Assembly: GCA_900404475.1 (NCBI GenBank) | Contig: OUQQ01000078.1 | Span: 1-47,992, forward strand | Direction of reading: 5' to 3' | Origin: Spongospora subterranea | Lineage: Eukaryota > Endomyxa > Phytomyxea > Plasmodiophorida > Plasmodiophoridae | Length of the DNA: 47,992 nt | Part shown: piece by piece, positions 1 through 10,661 of the stretch | Layout of the letters: every line of letters begins with the position of its first letter | Numbering within the stretch: position 1 is the stretch's first letter | Program-made: the position numbers and the translations under genes | Notes under the pieces: model-generated | Seen by the model: only the letters and a program-made list of their open reading frames with translations | Databases searched by the model: none | What the model was told of the DNA's origin: nothing

Positions 1-886
1 ATTTATTGTAAACCGCTGGGTAATAGCTACAGGTATCCAGACAACAATCACAATAGAAGCGAATGTTCTAGAATTGACTGTTAGGACAAGAATCCGATCT
101 GAGATAAAGCTCAGATTGGACCATCAATAAACATCAGGTCACGAGGATGGATCATGGCCGGCGGCCTGACTTGGCACCTTCACTCGTGGCCTCCCGGATG
201 TGCCCATCCTCTCGCTCCGATTCTGCCGCCAGAGGCGTTTCTTGGCATCCGCCTGGAAAAACGCCAGCCGCTGTCAGTAATGCACGGGGAGGATGTTATG
301 AACGTCTGTAGAGGGAAGTGCAGTACACGCAGGGCAAACACGCTAGAAAAGAATGTGTGGCCAAGATCTTTAAATTCAGGCAGCGATTTTCAAAATCATA
401 TTTTAACAACGAATAAAAGATAGTCGCAAAAACGAAAACGGTTTGAACCATGACATGTTTCGTGCCCAGCCCGCATCCAAGAGAAAAACGGGTTACAAAT
501 TTCGAACTTTTTCAAATTCAATCCAATAAATATTGACAATAAATCTGGCTCAGTGAGCCTGTATGCAGGCGCTGATCCATTACTCTTATCATGTGACAAA
601 GCGTGCTTGGCTTGTTTGTGACCTGCAAGGCGGGGAGCGGATTCGTGATAACGGATCCGGTCGTTATGTCAGCTGGTCAGTCCTTTGGCCCGACGGATCT
701 CGGCAATAGGGGGATATCGACGTTCTTCTCCAGCCATAGATGCAATCAGTTCTGCGAACGCGGTTGGATCAAGCCACACGACCAAAACCAGTATTTCCAT
801 GTGCAAAAAGGGTCGACCATGATCGTACCCACACGTCAAAGACTCAATTATCAATACTTAGAAGAATCCCAGATTTTTTTTTGGAG
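1..886. other. Intergenic, no recognised gene
   Basis: I see only short overlapping open frames on both strands with no protein-like composition, no convincing splice-joined frame and no recognisable RNA gene. The right end abuts the inverted-repeat element that begins near 887. Confidence 0.5.
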
Positions 887-1825
887 AATCAAGTACCACT
901 AACTTGAATTAGTTTCAAGCTAGCATAAGATTGGAAACTTCCCCATTCTTCCTATATAAAAACGAACCCTCCGATCCCTGCCCGACAATTGACCCTCCTG
1001 CCATTCTCCAACAAGGAGTTCGAGCAGAACAACAGGCAGCACCCATCTACCTACTCCCATTGTTGCATCAGCGAGGCCTACAAAGCACGCTGCAGACGTA
1101 CGCCAGACGTCTCGTAGCCCTATAAATGTAAACAAAACGCCACCAGCCAATCGAGTGTGACCCTCTTGTGTTTCTCAGGCTCGTTTAAGTTCTTCAGCGT
1201 TGGCGGCTTGAAGAGCAGCTCTTCTGGCGAATTCCATTTGTACTGGGGTCATCAACGCTTGAAGGTGGGTGGTGAATTCGGCGTTGTGCTGTGATGTCCA
1301 ATGAATTTCGTCGTTGGGGAAAGGCTGAATATTAGCGGCCTGAAGCATGTCAGAGATGATTTTACGGTTGAAGTGAGCGAGGGCGGTGATGTCATTCTCA
1401 ATTTTGGCGGATTGGCTGTTGATTGAGGATAACTTGCTTTTGAGGAAAGCCGATATATCTCTCTATTTGCTGTAGTGGCGTCTGCTAATGGTAGTCCGTT
1501 TTTGTAGTTAGCAAATGCCTTCGTGTCGGAAGCTGAAGTTCTCAATGATTGCCCATCTTCATTGAAAACAATCTGCTTTTGGTTGATGGCGTTTTGTTTA
1601 CATTATAGGGCTACGAGACGTTTGGCGTACGTCTGCAGCGTGCTTTGTAGGCCTCGCTGATGCAACAATGGGAGTGGGTAGATGGGTGCTGCCTGTTGTT
1701 CTGCTCGAACTCCTTGTTGGAGAATAGCAGGAGGGTCCATTGTCGGGCAGGGATCGGAGGGTTCGTTTTTATATTTCCAATCTTTATTCTGGCTTAAAAC
1801 TAATTCAAGTTAGTGGTACTTGATT
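887..1825. mobile_element. Element with long terminal inverted repeats (about 240-260 bp arms)
   Basis: The left arm (about 887-1147) and right arm (about 1583-1825) are inverted copies of each other. The outermost bases read AATCAAGTACCACT on the left and its exact complement on the right, and the arms match over nearly all their length, for example around the CTGCAGACGTACGCC segment. The right arm has a deletion relative to the left near its outer end (left 930-955). The arms enclose about 435 bp of unique sequence carrying a minus-strand coding remnant. No transposase is present and no clear target-site duplication is visible. It could be a non-autonomous DNA transposon, a fold-back element, or an inverted duplication of a promoter-like segment that captured a gene piece. 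Confidence 0.7.
1175..1590 (-). pseudogene. Frameshifted coding remnant inside the inverted-repeat element
   Basis: On the minus strand one frame (about 1590 down to 1440) reads INQKQIVFNEDGQSL and continues protein-like. A second frame then takes over near 1460 (DISAFLKSKLSSINSQ) and runs to a TGA at 1175-1177. Together they give roughly 135 residues, the second half helical, Ala/Gln/Glu-rich and coiled-coil-like, ending in AANAEELKRA. The switch needs a one-base shift and no GT-AG pair explains it, so I read it as a decayed gene or an indel. I do not recognise the family. It lies wholly between the two inverted arms, so it is cargo of the element rather than a host locus of its own. Confidence 0.45.
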
Positions 1826-2070
1826 GTTTGGCGTGTTTCGTTGATAACTAATTCCGCTATTCTGGTTCTTGGCCGAATCACCATTACGGAAAATACAAAA
1901 CGCCACATCGGCCTTCCCATGAGGAGTGTGCTGGGGTCTTCTATTGATCCGGGTGGCGTCACCTCTCAGTGTGAAGTTTGGCGACCCCGCCAATGAATCA
2001 AAATGCAGCGACTGATTTCATTCGAAGAAGCGTGCATACAAGTCGAAAATGCAACAATCTGCATCCGCAC

Positions 2071-2330
2071 ATTCGTCCAGCATCGTTGGGCTGTCAAAAT
2101 ACCTCATTCAGACAGTAGCGCAGAAAATTTCGGCCGTTGGAGTTGTTTTCCAAAGAGACTGGGGACGATTCTTCCCTGATAATATTGGATCAGCATGCTC
2201 CAACAATCTTCTGTCGATCATCGAGTGCGGACTCCAGTCCGTTCCATGAACAACTTTAACGGCCGAAATCTGCGATACTGTCTCAATGAGTAATTCGACA
2301 GCACGCGATTCCCAATGATGCTGGACGCAT
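2071..2330. repeat. Imperfect inverted duplication of an ankyrin-like coding fragment
   Basis: Left arm about 2071-2163 and right arm about 2234-2330 are inverted copies at roughly three-quarters identity, separated by about 70 bp. Landmarks are CGTCCAGCATC near 2074 and its complement near 2326, and TTTCGGCCGTT with its complement. The minus-strand frame over the right arm (within 2108-2542) reads LPLHTCVQHH followed by AVELLIETV, which resembles an ankyrin repeat. The plus-strand frame over the left arm encodes a diverged version (YLIQTVAQKISAV). Neither copy sits in a full-length gene. Confidence 0.55.
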
Positions 2331-2734
2331 GTATGAAGAGGCAGATAATTGCATTTCGCCTGCTGAATTTGCAATAACGTACTCGTTCCACGAAAGCAAC
2401 AACGAAATGCGATTTTCCGCAGCAAATACAGCCAGTGCCGATCATCTGCTAATTGTACCATGAGCCCCTGTTGTCTGTGAACAGTTTGACTGTGAGTATT
2501 TAGACGGGACGAGGTCAATTGTTTCTGATCACGATAGGGCAATGTTACCGAAGAACGCGACTCTCGATAAGTCTGGATCAGATCGACAGGCGGGTAGGGT
2601 TAGGTTGACCCCCTGTTTCGTAGTGTCAAAAAAACCCGATCGACCGACTGAATTTGACGTAATTTTTTTCACAAAAGTTTGGGAGTGGGTTTGATAGTCT
2701 GTGATTGGTATTGTTGGGGCAACTCGAGCGCCCG

Positions 2735-3456
2735 ATGTCGGACGACAATTCGAACAACAGCAGCGCCGAGACTACAATTTCGGAGACGGATTCGGCAGCT
2801 GGCAGGCACGACGTCGATAGCAGTAGTGACATTGCAACCTATTCCTTCACATCAGAAGCTAAAGAATCCCTCTCACCGAAAATTGTTGACTGCAGTCCAG
2901 ATTTTTCCAGCATCGAAACAGGCCTTGAACACAGCAGCGTTATTTCTGAGGAAAATGATGAAATGCAACAGTAGACAGGTTGCGTGTTATTCATCTGTTT
3001 TTGTCTAATTCTTGGTATTTGGACAGGTCCCTAAAAACAACGACAGGAACGTCCAGTGGACAACCCAGGCGGCCAACTGGCCGGGGAGATTCTGAATCTC
3101 TGTCGCTAAAGGAGATTAGAAACTTGCTGGCCAGATTTGAACTGCAGAAGCACACAATTACACAAGACAGTGTTAACGAGAAGTTGCCTTCAGTAAGACA
3201 ACAATATTCTCAAGGGTATGAGCAGCGACGACAGGCCAGAAACCAGCTACGAGAATCATTACATCGGCTAAATAGCATTTTGGATCAGAATATTCCTACA
3301 AACTTGAACGAGGGAGCTGCCATGGTGCGCAAAACGCCAGAAGGTAAAGCAGATCCTAAAATTATGCAGGAGGTCCAAGACAGAATCGACGCCCTGGCGC
3401 CCGGCGAATCCTGGAAAGAGGACAAATACAAACTCGACCACGAATACAAGTGGTGA
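2735..3456 (+). CDS. Unrecognised two-exon acidic/helical protein (about 221 aa)
   Basis: Exon 1 is 2735-2970 and exon 2 is 3027-3456, joined in phase across a 56-nt GT-AG intron (donor GTAGAC, acceptor GGACAG). The first 78 residues are rich in Ser, Asp and Glu and probably disordered. The second part begins with a Thr/Gly/Arg stretch, then a helical segment from SLSLKEIRNLLARFELQKH through a charged Gln/Arg-rich region, with a conserved-looking tail rich in Asp, Glu and Lys ending DHEYKW. I recognise no family and assign no function. An upstream in-frame TTG exists, but ATG 2735 is the first ATG and has a plausible composition after it. The ankyrin gene starts 200 bp downstream on the same strand. 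Confidence 0.6.
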
Positions 3457-3656
3457 AAACTGTCAAGTCGCAGCCCCTGTCCCATGGCAACATCATGTTC
3501 AAACATGTTATAAGTATGGAATGTTTAGAAAAGCTTTGCCGAAAATCAGCCTCATTGTTTTTCTCTGCGACGGAGTAGGAAGCTGCGGACCAGTTTGCTC
3601 CAGAAGTCCCGATTCATTTGTTTTCTTTCTTGTTCGAGATAAACATTGCACTGCCC

Positions 3657-4831
3657 ATGATCAATAGCAATTCTGCTCCCTTGCAAGCAGATGAATACAA
3701 CAGGACACCGCTACATTTTGCATGTGACGCTTTGACGGCTGAACGTCTGGTTAAGGATGGTGCCGATCCTGAAGCTAAAGATGTTTTTGGCGTAGGAACC
3801 CAGTTCTTTTTCGCAGCTCTTGCTTAGAAAAATTCATAACAGATGTCGGCTTTGCATTTATCGGTTTGTGCAGCAAATTTAGGTGTATGCCGATTCCTGG
3901 TTCACTTGAGGAGTTCATTGCTTTCGGATAGAGACCTGGCTGGCAATATGCCAATTCATTGGGCCAACAACCGAGAAATACTGCAGTTTCTTCTCGACGC
4001 AAGATCCGACCTGTCCGCGAAAAATAACCATGGTCAAACACCAGCAATGCGCTGTTGCGTTCGGGGGGATTTGCCCTCTGTGATTACGATTCTAGAACAT
4101 TTTTACGATGTTAATTCAGCGGATTCAAAAGGTGTGAACTGTATCGATTTTCTGCAATCCTTCGCCTTACTCGGTCAAAGGCATGACAATGTTGATGGTG
4201 GCGTCTGAACTCGGTCATGGCAAAATCGTCGACCTGCTACTTGAAAAAAATGCAGATGTCAATCGGAAAGACATGTCTGGTTGGACGGCTCTTCATTTTG
4301 CCAGTCTTGGAGGTGAAACTACGCTGGCAGGTTTGAACGTTCCTGACCTTGGTATTCTTAGCGTGGCCCCAGCATGAAACACATCCGCTAATCATGAAAG
4401 CATTATTGGAACATGGGGCCGACCCCAATGCCATCGAACTATCGGCTGGTTGGAGGCCCCTCCATGTCGCAACTGATGCCTGTGCTGTTCGTGTCCTTCA
4501 TGAGTTCAACGCCGATTTAGATGCAGTTGACAACAACGGTCGCGCCGCTGTTCATTATCTGAATGCAGACAGCGTAGCAGAGTTGCTGAGCCGGAAGGCT
4601 AAACTTGACGTCAGGGATAAGTACGGAAGAACTCCAATGCATTTGGCGGCGCATTTCGAGAAAGTAGTCATCTTACAGGCGGTGGGGTTAGATCTTAATG
4701 CCGTTGATAACGATGGCAAAACGCCCTTAGACTGGGCTCATGATCGACCCGACGTTGAGGCTACCTTGAAATCCCTGGGTGCCAAACCTGGCGCAGAACT
4801 TCGGCATTCGCGAACTTGCTGTCTCTTATGA
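3657..4831 (+). CDS. Ankyrin-repeat protein with C-terminal CCLL prenylation-like box (347 aa)
   Basis: Four exons re-join perfectly in phase: 3657-3791, 3843-4131, 4181-4330 and 4362-4831. The introns are 51, 49 and only 31 nt. The product is almost entirely ankyrin repeats, with recurring TPLHFAC, SALHLSV, TALHFAS, RPLHVAT and TPMHLAA cores, each followed by a helix pair and often a G-A-D-P/N loop (about eight repeats). The size resembles single-chain ankyrin adaptors somewhat longer than gankyrin. The last four residues, CCLL, match a CaaX box with terminal Leu, the kind favoured by geranylgeranyltransferase I in well-studied eukaryotes, so membrane tethering is a plausible inference. ATG 3618 upstream in frame is an alternative start. 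The partner protein is unknown. Confidence 0.8.
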
Positions 4832-5366
4832 TCAAGTGACAAGATCAACACTGTAATCTTCAGAATCTCAGACCAGATGCGACTCCATCTAAATCGCAAT
4901 GACGGCGCATAGAGAATGGCGCTTATCAATACAGTCCAACATATTGAATTTCAATCGAAACGCCACAGTAAGTTTTTTGTATTGTCAATCGTCGGCCAAA
5001 TTGCTAAGGCAGATATACTGTGTGCCCATCGCCTTCCGCTTCGGTCTGTGAACGACTCCGCTCCATCATCGTCAATCCGTGGCGTCATACTTTTCGGCAA
5101 ATGACGGCGGTGTTTCGGCAGATCGATTTCAATTGTTGTCGAATGGGCGGTAGAAACAATGGATCCAGCGGCCTTGGCAGTCTACGGTAATATGCACTTG
5201 TGTGTACAGTCCAGAATGGAGTCCTGCGGAGCGGGCTCCGCCGCATCATTCATTAAGACGAAGGACGACGATATCGTAGGGGACGCGCTGTGTACAGCAT
5301 TCCCTACCGGGTTCCCGTATTCGTCCGTCCGCGCATCGTCGGTGACGAGACCAGCGATTGGCGATC
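4832..5366. other. Intergenic upstream of Nup98
   Basis: There are short open frames on both strands (for example 5159-5398 plus) with no recognisable domain. The region probably holds the 3' end of the ankyrin gene and the promoter and 5' leader of the Nup98 gene. No obvious TATA element stands out. Confidence 0.4.
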
Positions 5367-8300
5367 ATGTCTTTCTCGGGCTTCGGAACCACTCCTAGCT
5401 CCTCGTCGCGTACGTTTTCGAAAATTTCATCGTTACCAGTGTTATCGGCTTGCTCCATGGCAATGTCAACGGCTGTGGGATTTGGACGCCCTAGTTATGT
5501 TTCATGCGCTTAATGTCCTGGTCGTTTTGTGAATTCATATCTGAGGCGGTGTTTCCGCACAATACTGTTTTGCCATTGCCAAATTGTATTTCCGCTTTTG
5601 GTTGATTACCGTTCGTTTTTACAATCGCGTTTGGGCTAGTTCTGACACGCGTTTATCGCTAATCATGGTCATTAGCATTTGGGGCACCGGCATTTGGTCA
5701 ACCGGCTCCACAGCAGACCGGTTTGTTTGGCGCCACCCCAAGCAATACCTTTGGGGCCACGCCAAGCAATACCTTTGGCACCACGTCAAGCAACACCTTC
5801 GGATCCACGTCAAGCAACACCTTCGGCGCCCAACCATTGCCGAGTTCGACGCTCTCAAATTCGTGGAGTGGTGGTTTCGGCGCGCAATCGTCACCATTCG
5901 GTGGCGGTGCAGCGACAACCAGTTCAACGACAGCGGCCCGGACTGGAACTCAACACACTTCATATACAACAACTACTGAAGCGGCCGGCAAAGGAAGGCT
6001 AATCTCCATCACGGCGATGCCCGCCTATAAGGACAAATCGTTCGAGGAGCTACGCTATGAAGACTACACGATGCAAAAAGGCCAAGTTCCTATATTGGTG
6101 GCCAACCCAACCTCGGCACCTGTTACGTCGGGATTCGGCAGTGCACCAACTGCAACACCGTCTACGCCATTTGGCGGTTTTGGTACCAGCACCACACCAA
6201 CGGCGACGTCATCGTCGGGCTTTGGTGGAGGATTCGGTTCAACCTCAGTTCAGTCGTCGTTCGGAAGCGGGAGCTCTTTCGGTGGTGGCGCTGCCGCCGG
6301 AACGTTTGGTGCTCCAGCGCCTTCCCCATTCGGGCAGCAAACGTCCTCCACCCCTCAATTCGGTTTTGGTGGCGCGACGTCCCAACCGTCAACTGGGTTT
6401 GGTGCTGGTGCCTCCACTTCCACGTTTGGCCAAGCTCAGACACCCACCGCATTCGGTCAAACACCGTTTGGCGGTACGGCAACTCCACAGCCGCCTAGCA
6501 CACCGTCGTTTGGTACTCAGTCAACTGGATTATTCGGCTCGACACATCAGCAGCCTTCGCAAACCAGTATATTTTCGTCGGCAGCGACACCGTCGGCACC
6601 ATCGTCTGGCCTGTTTGGTGCTCAACCCGCCGGTGGCCTATTCGGACAAGCAGCTTCGCAGCCGGCGCCTCAAGGCGGTTTGTTTGGCTCGTCAGCTTCA
6701 ACAATTCAGCCATCGGGTGGCACAGGTAATTTTAATTTTGTTTTGCTCTGGTTCTTCTCCAACACGTTTTAGGTCTTTTCGGTACAACCACGCCTTCAAC
6801 ACCGAGTTCTGGCGGCCTTTTTGGCTCTACCGCGACGCGCCCAGCGCCAACGACGACAGGGTTTAGTTTTGGAGGTGCTCCTGCCCCGACTCCTACTGCC
6901 CCTTCGACAGGATTTGGTTTCGGTGCCGCAACTACCGCTCCTGCCGCGCCATCCACCTCGTTGTTTGGAGGTGGCCAAACCACCCAGCAAGCAGCTCCAA
7001 GTACCGGTTTTTCATTCGGCTCATCACTTCAACAACCCTCTACGTCCACGTTTGGTGGATTTGGAAGTCAGTACCCGTGAAGATGTGATGGCTTGTTTTC
7101 AATTGTTGGCTTGTAGCGACCAACACTGCAGCGCCCGCCCCTGCAACAACCCCTTTTTCTTTTGGTGGAACTGGTCTGAATGCGGGCTCTTCGACGTCGC
7201 TTTTCGGGAACACAATGACTCCGGCCAAATCGGAGCCGACATCCCTGTTTGGTGCACCAGGGGCGGCGCCGAGCTTTCAGTTCGGGTCGGCTCAGCCAAC
7301 GGCCAGTGTGCAGCCTCAATCTTCAGGTGTGCAATTCGACCTATGCTGAAGTCAAAGTTTCGATTTATGTTTGCGTTCAGGTTTATTTGGGAGCTTATCG
7401 ATGCCACAACAACAGCAGCCCTTGTCCTCTCAGTTCCAAGTTCAACCATGTATGTTTTTTTGATCGATCAAGTTTTCATTATACCTAATTTACTGCCATC
7501 GTAGACATCGCGCCTACCACCGCTCCTACTATCGACTCAAACCCGTTCGCCCTTTCCGAACTTCCCGTTCCTTTACGAGACGTGACAACATTGTCATTTC
7601 AGGCGACTCCTTCTACAGCAAGTCGCAATGGAATGAGCCGTCCTGGGCTGTCCGCTGCTAAACCCACGCCACAGTCGGTTGCACGTCTAAGGAGTCGAAC
7701 TCGACGTTCGACTCCCAGTCCATCGCCAATATCTCCATTTGATGAAAGTGTCTTCTCAATCTCATCTTTGACATCTGCTGCCAAGGTTGATAGACGAGAT
7801 AGCTGTCGTCGTGACATTTTTAACTCTTCGTTTTGCAGTCATCAATTCCCAAAGTTTTTCGACCAAAAATGCCGCCGAAGATCGAATTGCCTGATCGCCG
7901 GAATGTAGCCTCGCCTGTACCTGAGGTTCATGCACCTGCAAACACGGCGGATCGTAGCGCCACATCCCCCAAACCGTAGGGTTACTCAATCGCAATTTTG
8001 CCAAAATTCAACAGAGTTTTCTAGTCAGGAGCCTGAAATGCCTCGATTCCGTCCTTCTCCGTTGAAAACTGCTTTGCCTTCATTCTCGCCCCTTGTGGAG
8101 CTTGGGTACACGTTCTCGCCAGAGCTGGACGTGCTGGAAGCGATGTCGGACGAGGAATTACGGTGTGTAACTTTACAGATTACTAAAGAAGGATGCGGTT
8201 TCGCCAGATGGGAAAATTTTGATTTGACAACCTGGGCAGGCCTAGGTACACTTACATCAAGGCGCTTCGTTTAGGGATTTTGACCGCGTCTAATTTCAGA

Positions 8301-8553
8301 TTTGACCGAACTCATTCAGATCGACGAAAAGGCAGTACGACTAAAAGGCGCTTCGAAGCGAGGAACCGTCATGTGCGGAATCAGAGCCAAAACCGAGGCG
8401 CAAGCCTCCAAAGCGTACGAGGACAAAGTGCGGCAGTTCATGGCGGCGAAAGGGTACACCCTGATCGGATTAGAGAACGGCTACTACGCCTTCTACTGTC
8501 AATTCTCCCAAGGACACAGCACCCAATCTACCCCTTCCAAAACAGCTCGATAA
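5367..8553 (+). CDS. NUP98: Nucleoporin Nup98 homologue without a Nup96 part (848 aa)
   Basis: Nine exons join in phase: 5367-5409, 5676-6725, 6773-7066, 7117-7326, 7381-7449, 7505-7785, 7839-7953, 8015-8245, 8300-8553. Intron 1 is 266 nt and the rest are 47-61 nt. The protein opens MSFSGFGTTPSSSS and then carries dozens of FG and GLFG repeats. These are interrupted near residues 112-150 by a clear GLEBS motif (GKGRLISITAMP, SFEELRYEDY), the Gle2/Rae1 binding site that identifies Nup98. The C-terminus is the nucleoporin autoproteolytic fold (AMSDEELRCV, WAGLDLTELIQIDE, GLENGYYAF). Where Nup98 proteins normally have His-Phe-Ser at the self-cleavage site this one reads CQFS, and the frame ends 14 residues later, so no Nup96 follows. 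The exon 7 to 8 boundary is the least certain. AATAAA-like sequence lies just downstream at about 8568. Confidence 0.93.
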
Positions 8554-8768
8554 TTTATACAAAGGCGCAATAAAAAAAAACGTTCAAAGCTGGAGGAGGA
8601 ACAATTGTTGTCCACCAGCAATTATTATTGTCTCGAACTCTTGGTGTGAATTTGTGGTCTAGGAAACCGGACAATGACACGCTATACCGTCGCCGACTCT
8701 TCGGGAATATTTTCGCCGGACCGCTCATCCTGGTCGTTATTCTCTGAGAACATAGCGCGATACCTCAA

Positions 8769-9440
8769 TGGGTGGCGATTCATACAATCTGTTGAAACCC
8801 AAAGGTTATTGAGATTTACGAAGTCAGTTCGTCGGACAACCGCACCTGAGTACGCCTTCATCAACGGCCCACAGATCTCGAAGCTTTTCTTCTCGATCTC
8901 ACACAGTCTGAAGCACTTATACGCTGGGGCGAACTCTTTTCCGCATGGGCCCAGTAATTCCGAACGGAAACACCTGAATACGCTCTGTTAACGCTGATAG
9001 ACCGGCAACACGGTCCAGTACGGTGGACATCTTTCATCGGCGGCCAATTCGTCGATCGTCTTCCCATCCCAGTCCAGATCCAGCGAATCTGTTCACGAGA
9101 GACGATTCAGCCGCCCGGAAATCAACTCACGAAAAACGAATCCGAACCGATGTATTGGGATTCGACGTCGGCTTCAGCGGCCCTGCCAGCTTCCATGTTG
9201 GTCCCTGGGCCTGGTGCTTGCGGATCGGATTCCAGAGTTCCCAATAATAATTATTCTGGCTCGGGTCGCGGACTAAAAACCTGCAACGCTGTCGCTGTTT
9301 CGGATCCGTCACGAAATCCGCCGATCATCACGTTGATGCAGTCACAGTCCGACCACCGCCTGATACTGAATCAATTGAACCTTTTGAGTTGTGAACTTTG
9401 TTGCCACATGTTTATTTTTTTTTCTATCAGTTTGTAGTGT
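8769..9440 (+). CDS. Possible small gene of unknown function, exon structure unresolved
   Basis: A plausible start at 8769 reads MGGDSYNLLKPK and can splice in phase over a 70-nt GT-AG intron to DLEAFLLDLTQSEALIRWGE. Beyond a TAA at about 8955 the same frame continues protein-like (TPEYALLTLIDRQHGPVRW) and stays open to about 9437. Two other frames over 9000-9250 also remain open. I could not find one splice solution that uses all protein-like pieces, so this may be a gene with an unrecognised intron, an indel, or a decayed copy. I recognise no domain. It follows Nup98 on the same strand and faces the GST gene. Confidence 0.35.
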
Positions 9441-9485
9441 CGTCGGCTTTTTTCTACGTCATTTTGCTGTGCCCGAGCGGCCTAA

Positions 9486-10170
9486 TCAGGTCCGATGGGC
9501 CTCATTCCATTTAATAACGCGTTCGTTTTTGGACACGGTCTCATAGATGCAATTCAGGTTGCTGTATGTTTCGGTGATTTCACTAGGGACACCCTCTAAT
9601 ACGCCTATACATATCTTCATCAGATTCGACGGATGTTGTTGAACAACGGGCCAACGTACCGCTTTTGAACCAGTGCAGGAGATTGTACAGAACGATATCG
9701 GCAATAGACAGACCTTTGCAAATGGCGAAATCCTGTGATTCATTACCCGCCAGATTTTCTAGGGCTTGTAGCTTGACTGGGAGGACATCAGATGCTAGCG
9801 CGGCTCGTTTTGTCAGTTTCAGCTGATGATCGTCGATGTGTATTGTTGGCTTGATGGCGTAGATTATATCGTCAACGCCTCCGATGATCTGATCGGTTCT
9901 TAGCGCCATGATCGGGTCCCTCGGCATCAAATCGCCAATGGCGCCGACGTAATGCAGCAGGGCGTTGGTCTCTGAAAAAAGTTCGCCGTCTATATCCATA
10001 ACCGGGAGCTGCTCGAATGGCATCTTTTGTTTCATTGTAGCCCATTGCTCCTTGGAGACGCGTTCGTCTTGGAATGGAATATTGGCTATGGTCAACGCTA
10101 GACGAATGGACGTTGATCGGTCAATGCGGTCGAAATGTGTCAACTTGATATGCGAAGCTGGCGCTGCCAT
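9486..10170 (-). CDS. Glutathione S-transferase, sigma-like (209 aa)
   Basis: Exon 1 (10170-9660) and exon 2 (9604-9486) join in phase over a 55-nt intron (GTACGT...TATAG). The N-terminal thioredoxin fold has the typical GST layout: HIKLTHFDRIDRSTSIRLAL (glutathione-site region), then QLPVMDIDG with the cis-Pro, and the SETNALLHYVG segment that binds the glutathione gamma-glutamyl group. The rest is the all-helical C-terminal domain, with LSIADIVLYNLLHW matching the conserved helix with an N-capping Ser/Asp. Length and order fit a cytosolic sigma or protist-type GST that conjugates glutathione to electrophiles. The usual catalytic Tyr near the N-terminus appears to be replaced by His-Phe. TGA is the stop codon. 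Confidence 0.88.
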
Positions 10171-10661
10171 TGCTACCCTATCAAAATACCACGATGTGGT
10201 TTATATTCATTCACTTTGAATGATGGCCGCTGCACACGCAACAAATCCGACTTCTCGTGGCGCTACGACCCCAGTCAACGCTAAAACGGCCACTTCACCC
10301 CTTTTGGTTGATTTTCACCGCACCGAAGCGAGGTAGCACATTCAGTCATCGATGGCATCGTTCCGTGAGAATGGCCAGGGCAACACTTGCACTTTGGCCG
10401 TGAACCCGTGGCCTGGAGTGGGACGGGATCTGAGGAAAAGGTGCCCCCCGGCACCCCACGTCATTGTTGCCAAGACAGATAGGGATAGCTGCACCCAGTT
10501 ACACACTGCTCGGCAACAGCAACAGCGACGTAAATAGGGGTCCTTCATCAGTCGGATTATCGACTCGTTTCGATATCGGTATCGTACACTTCATTATCGT
10601 CATTGTTCTGTCGATTGATTATTCTGGCGACGGGGACAGCACCACCGCCTGACTAGCGCTA
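10171..10661. other. Divergent intergenic region between GST and the Ser-rich gene
   Basis: These 490 bp separate divergently transcribed genes and presumably hold both promoters. Short open frames on each strand show no recognisable domain. Confidence 0.4.

Noticed and set aside
154..423. 89-residue open frame at the left end
   Set aside because: No protein-like composition, overlapping frames on the other strand and no splice continuation.
8160..8212. Candidate 26-nt intron in the Nup98 C-terminal domain (GTGTGTAACT...AAAG)
   Set aside because: The unspliced frame aligns with the Nup98 autoproteolytic domain, while removing 26 nt breaks the frame.
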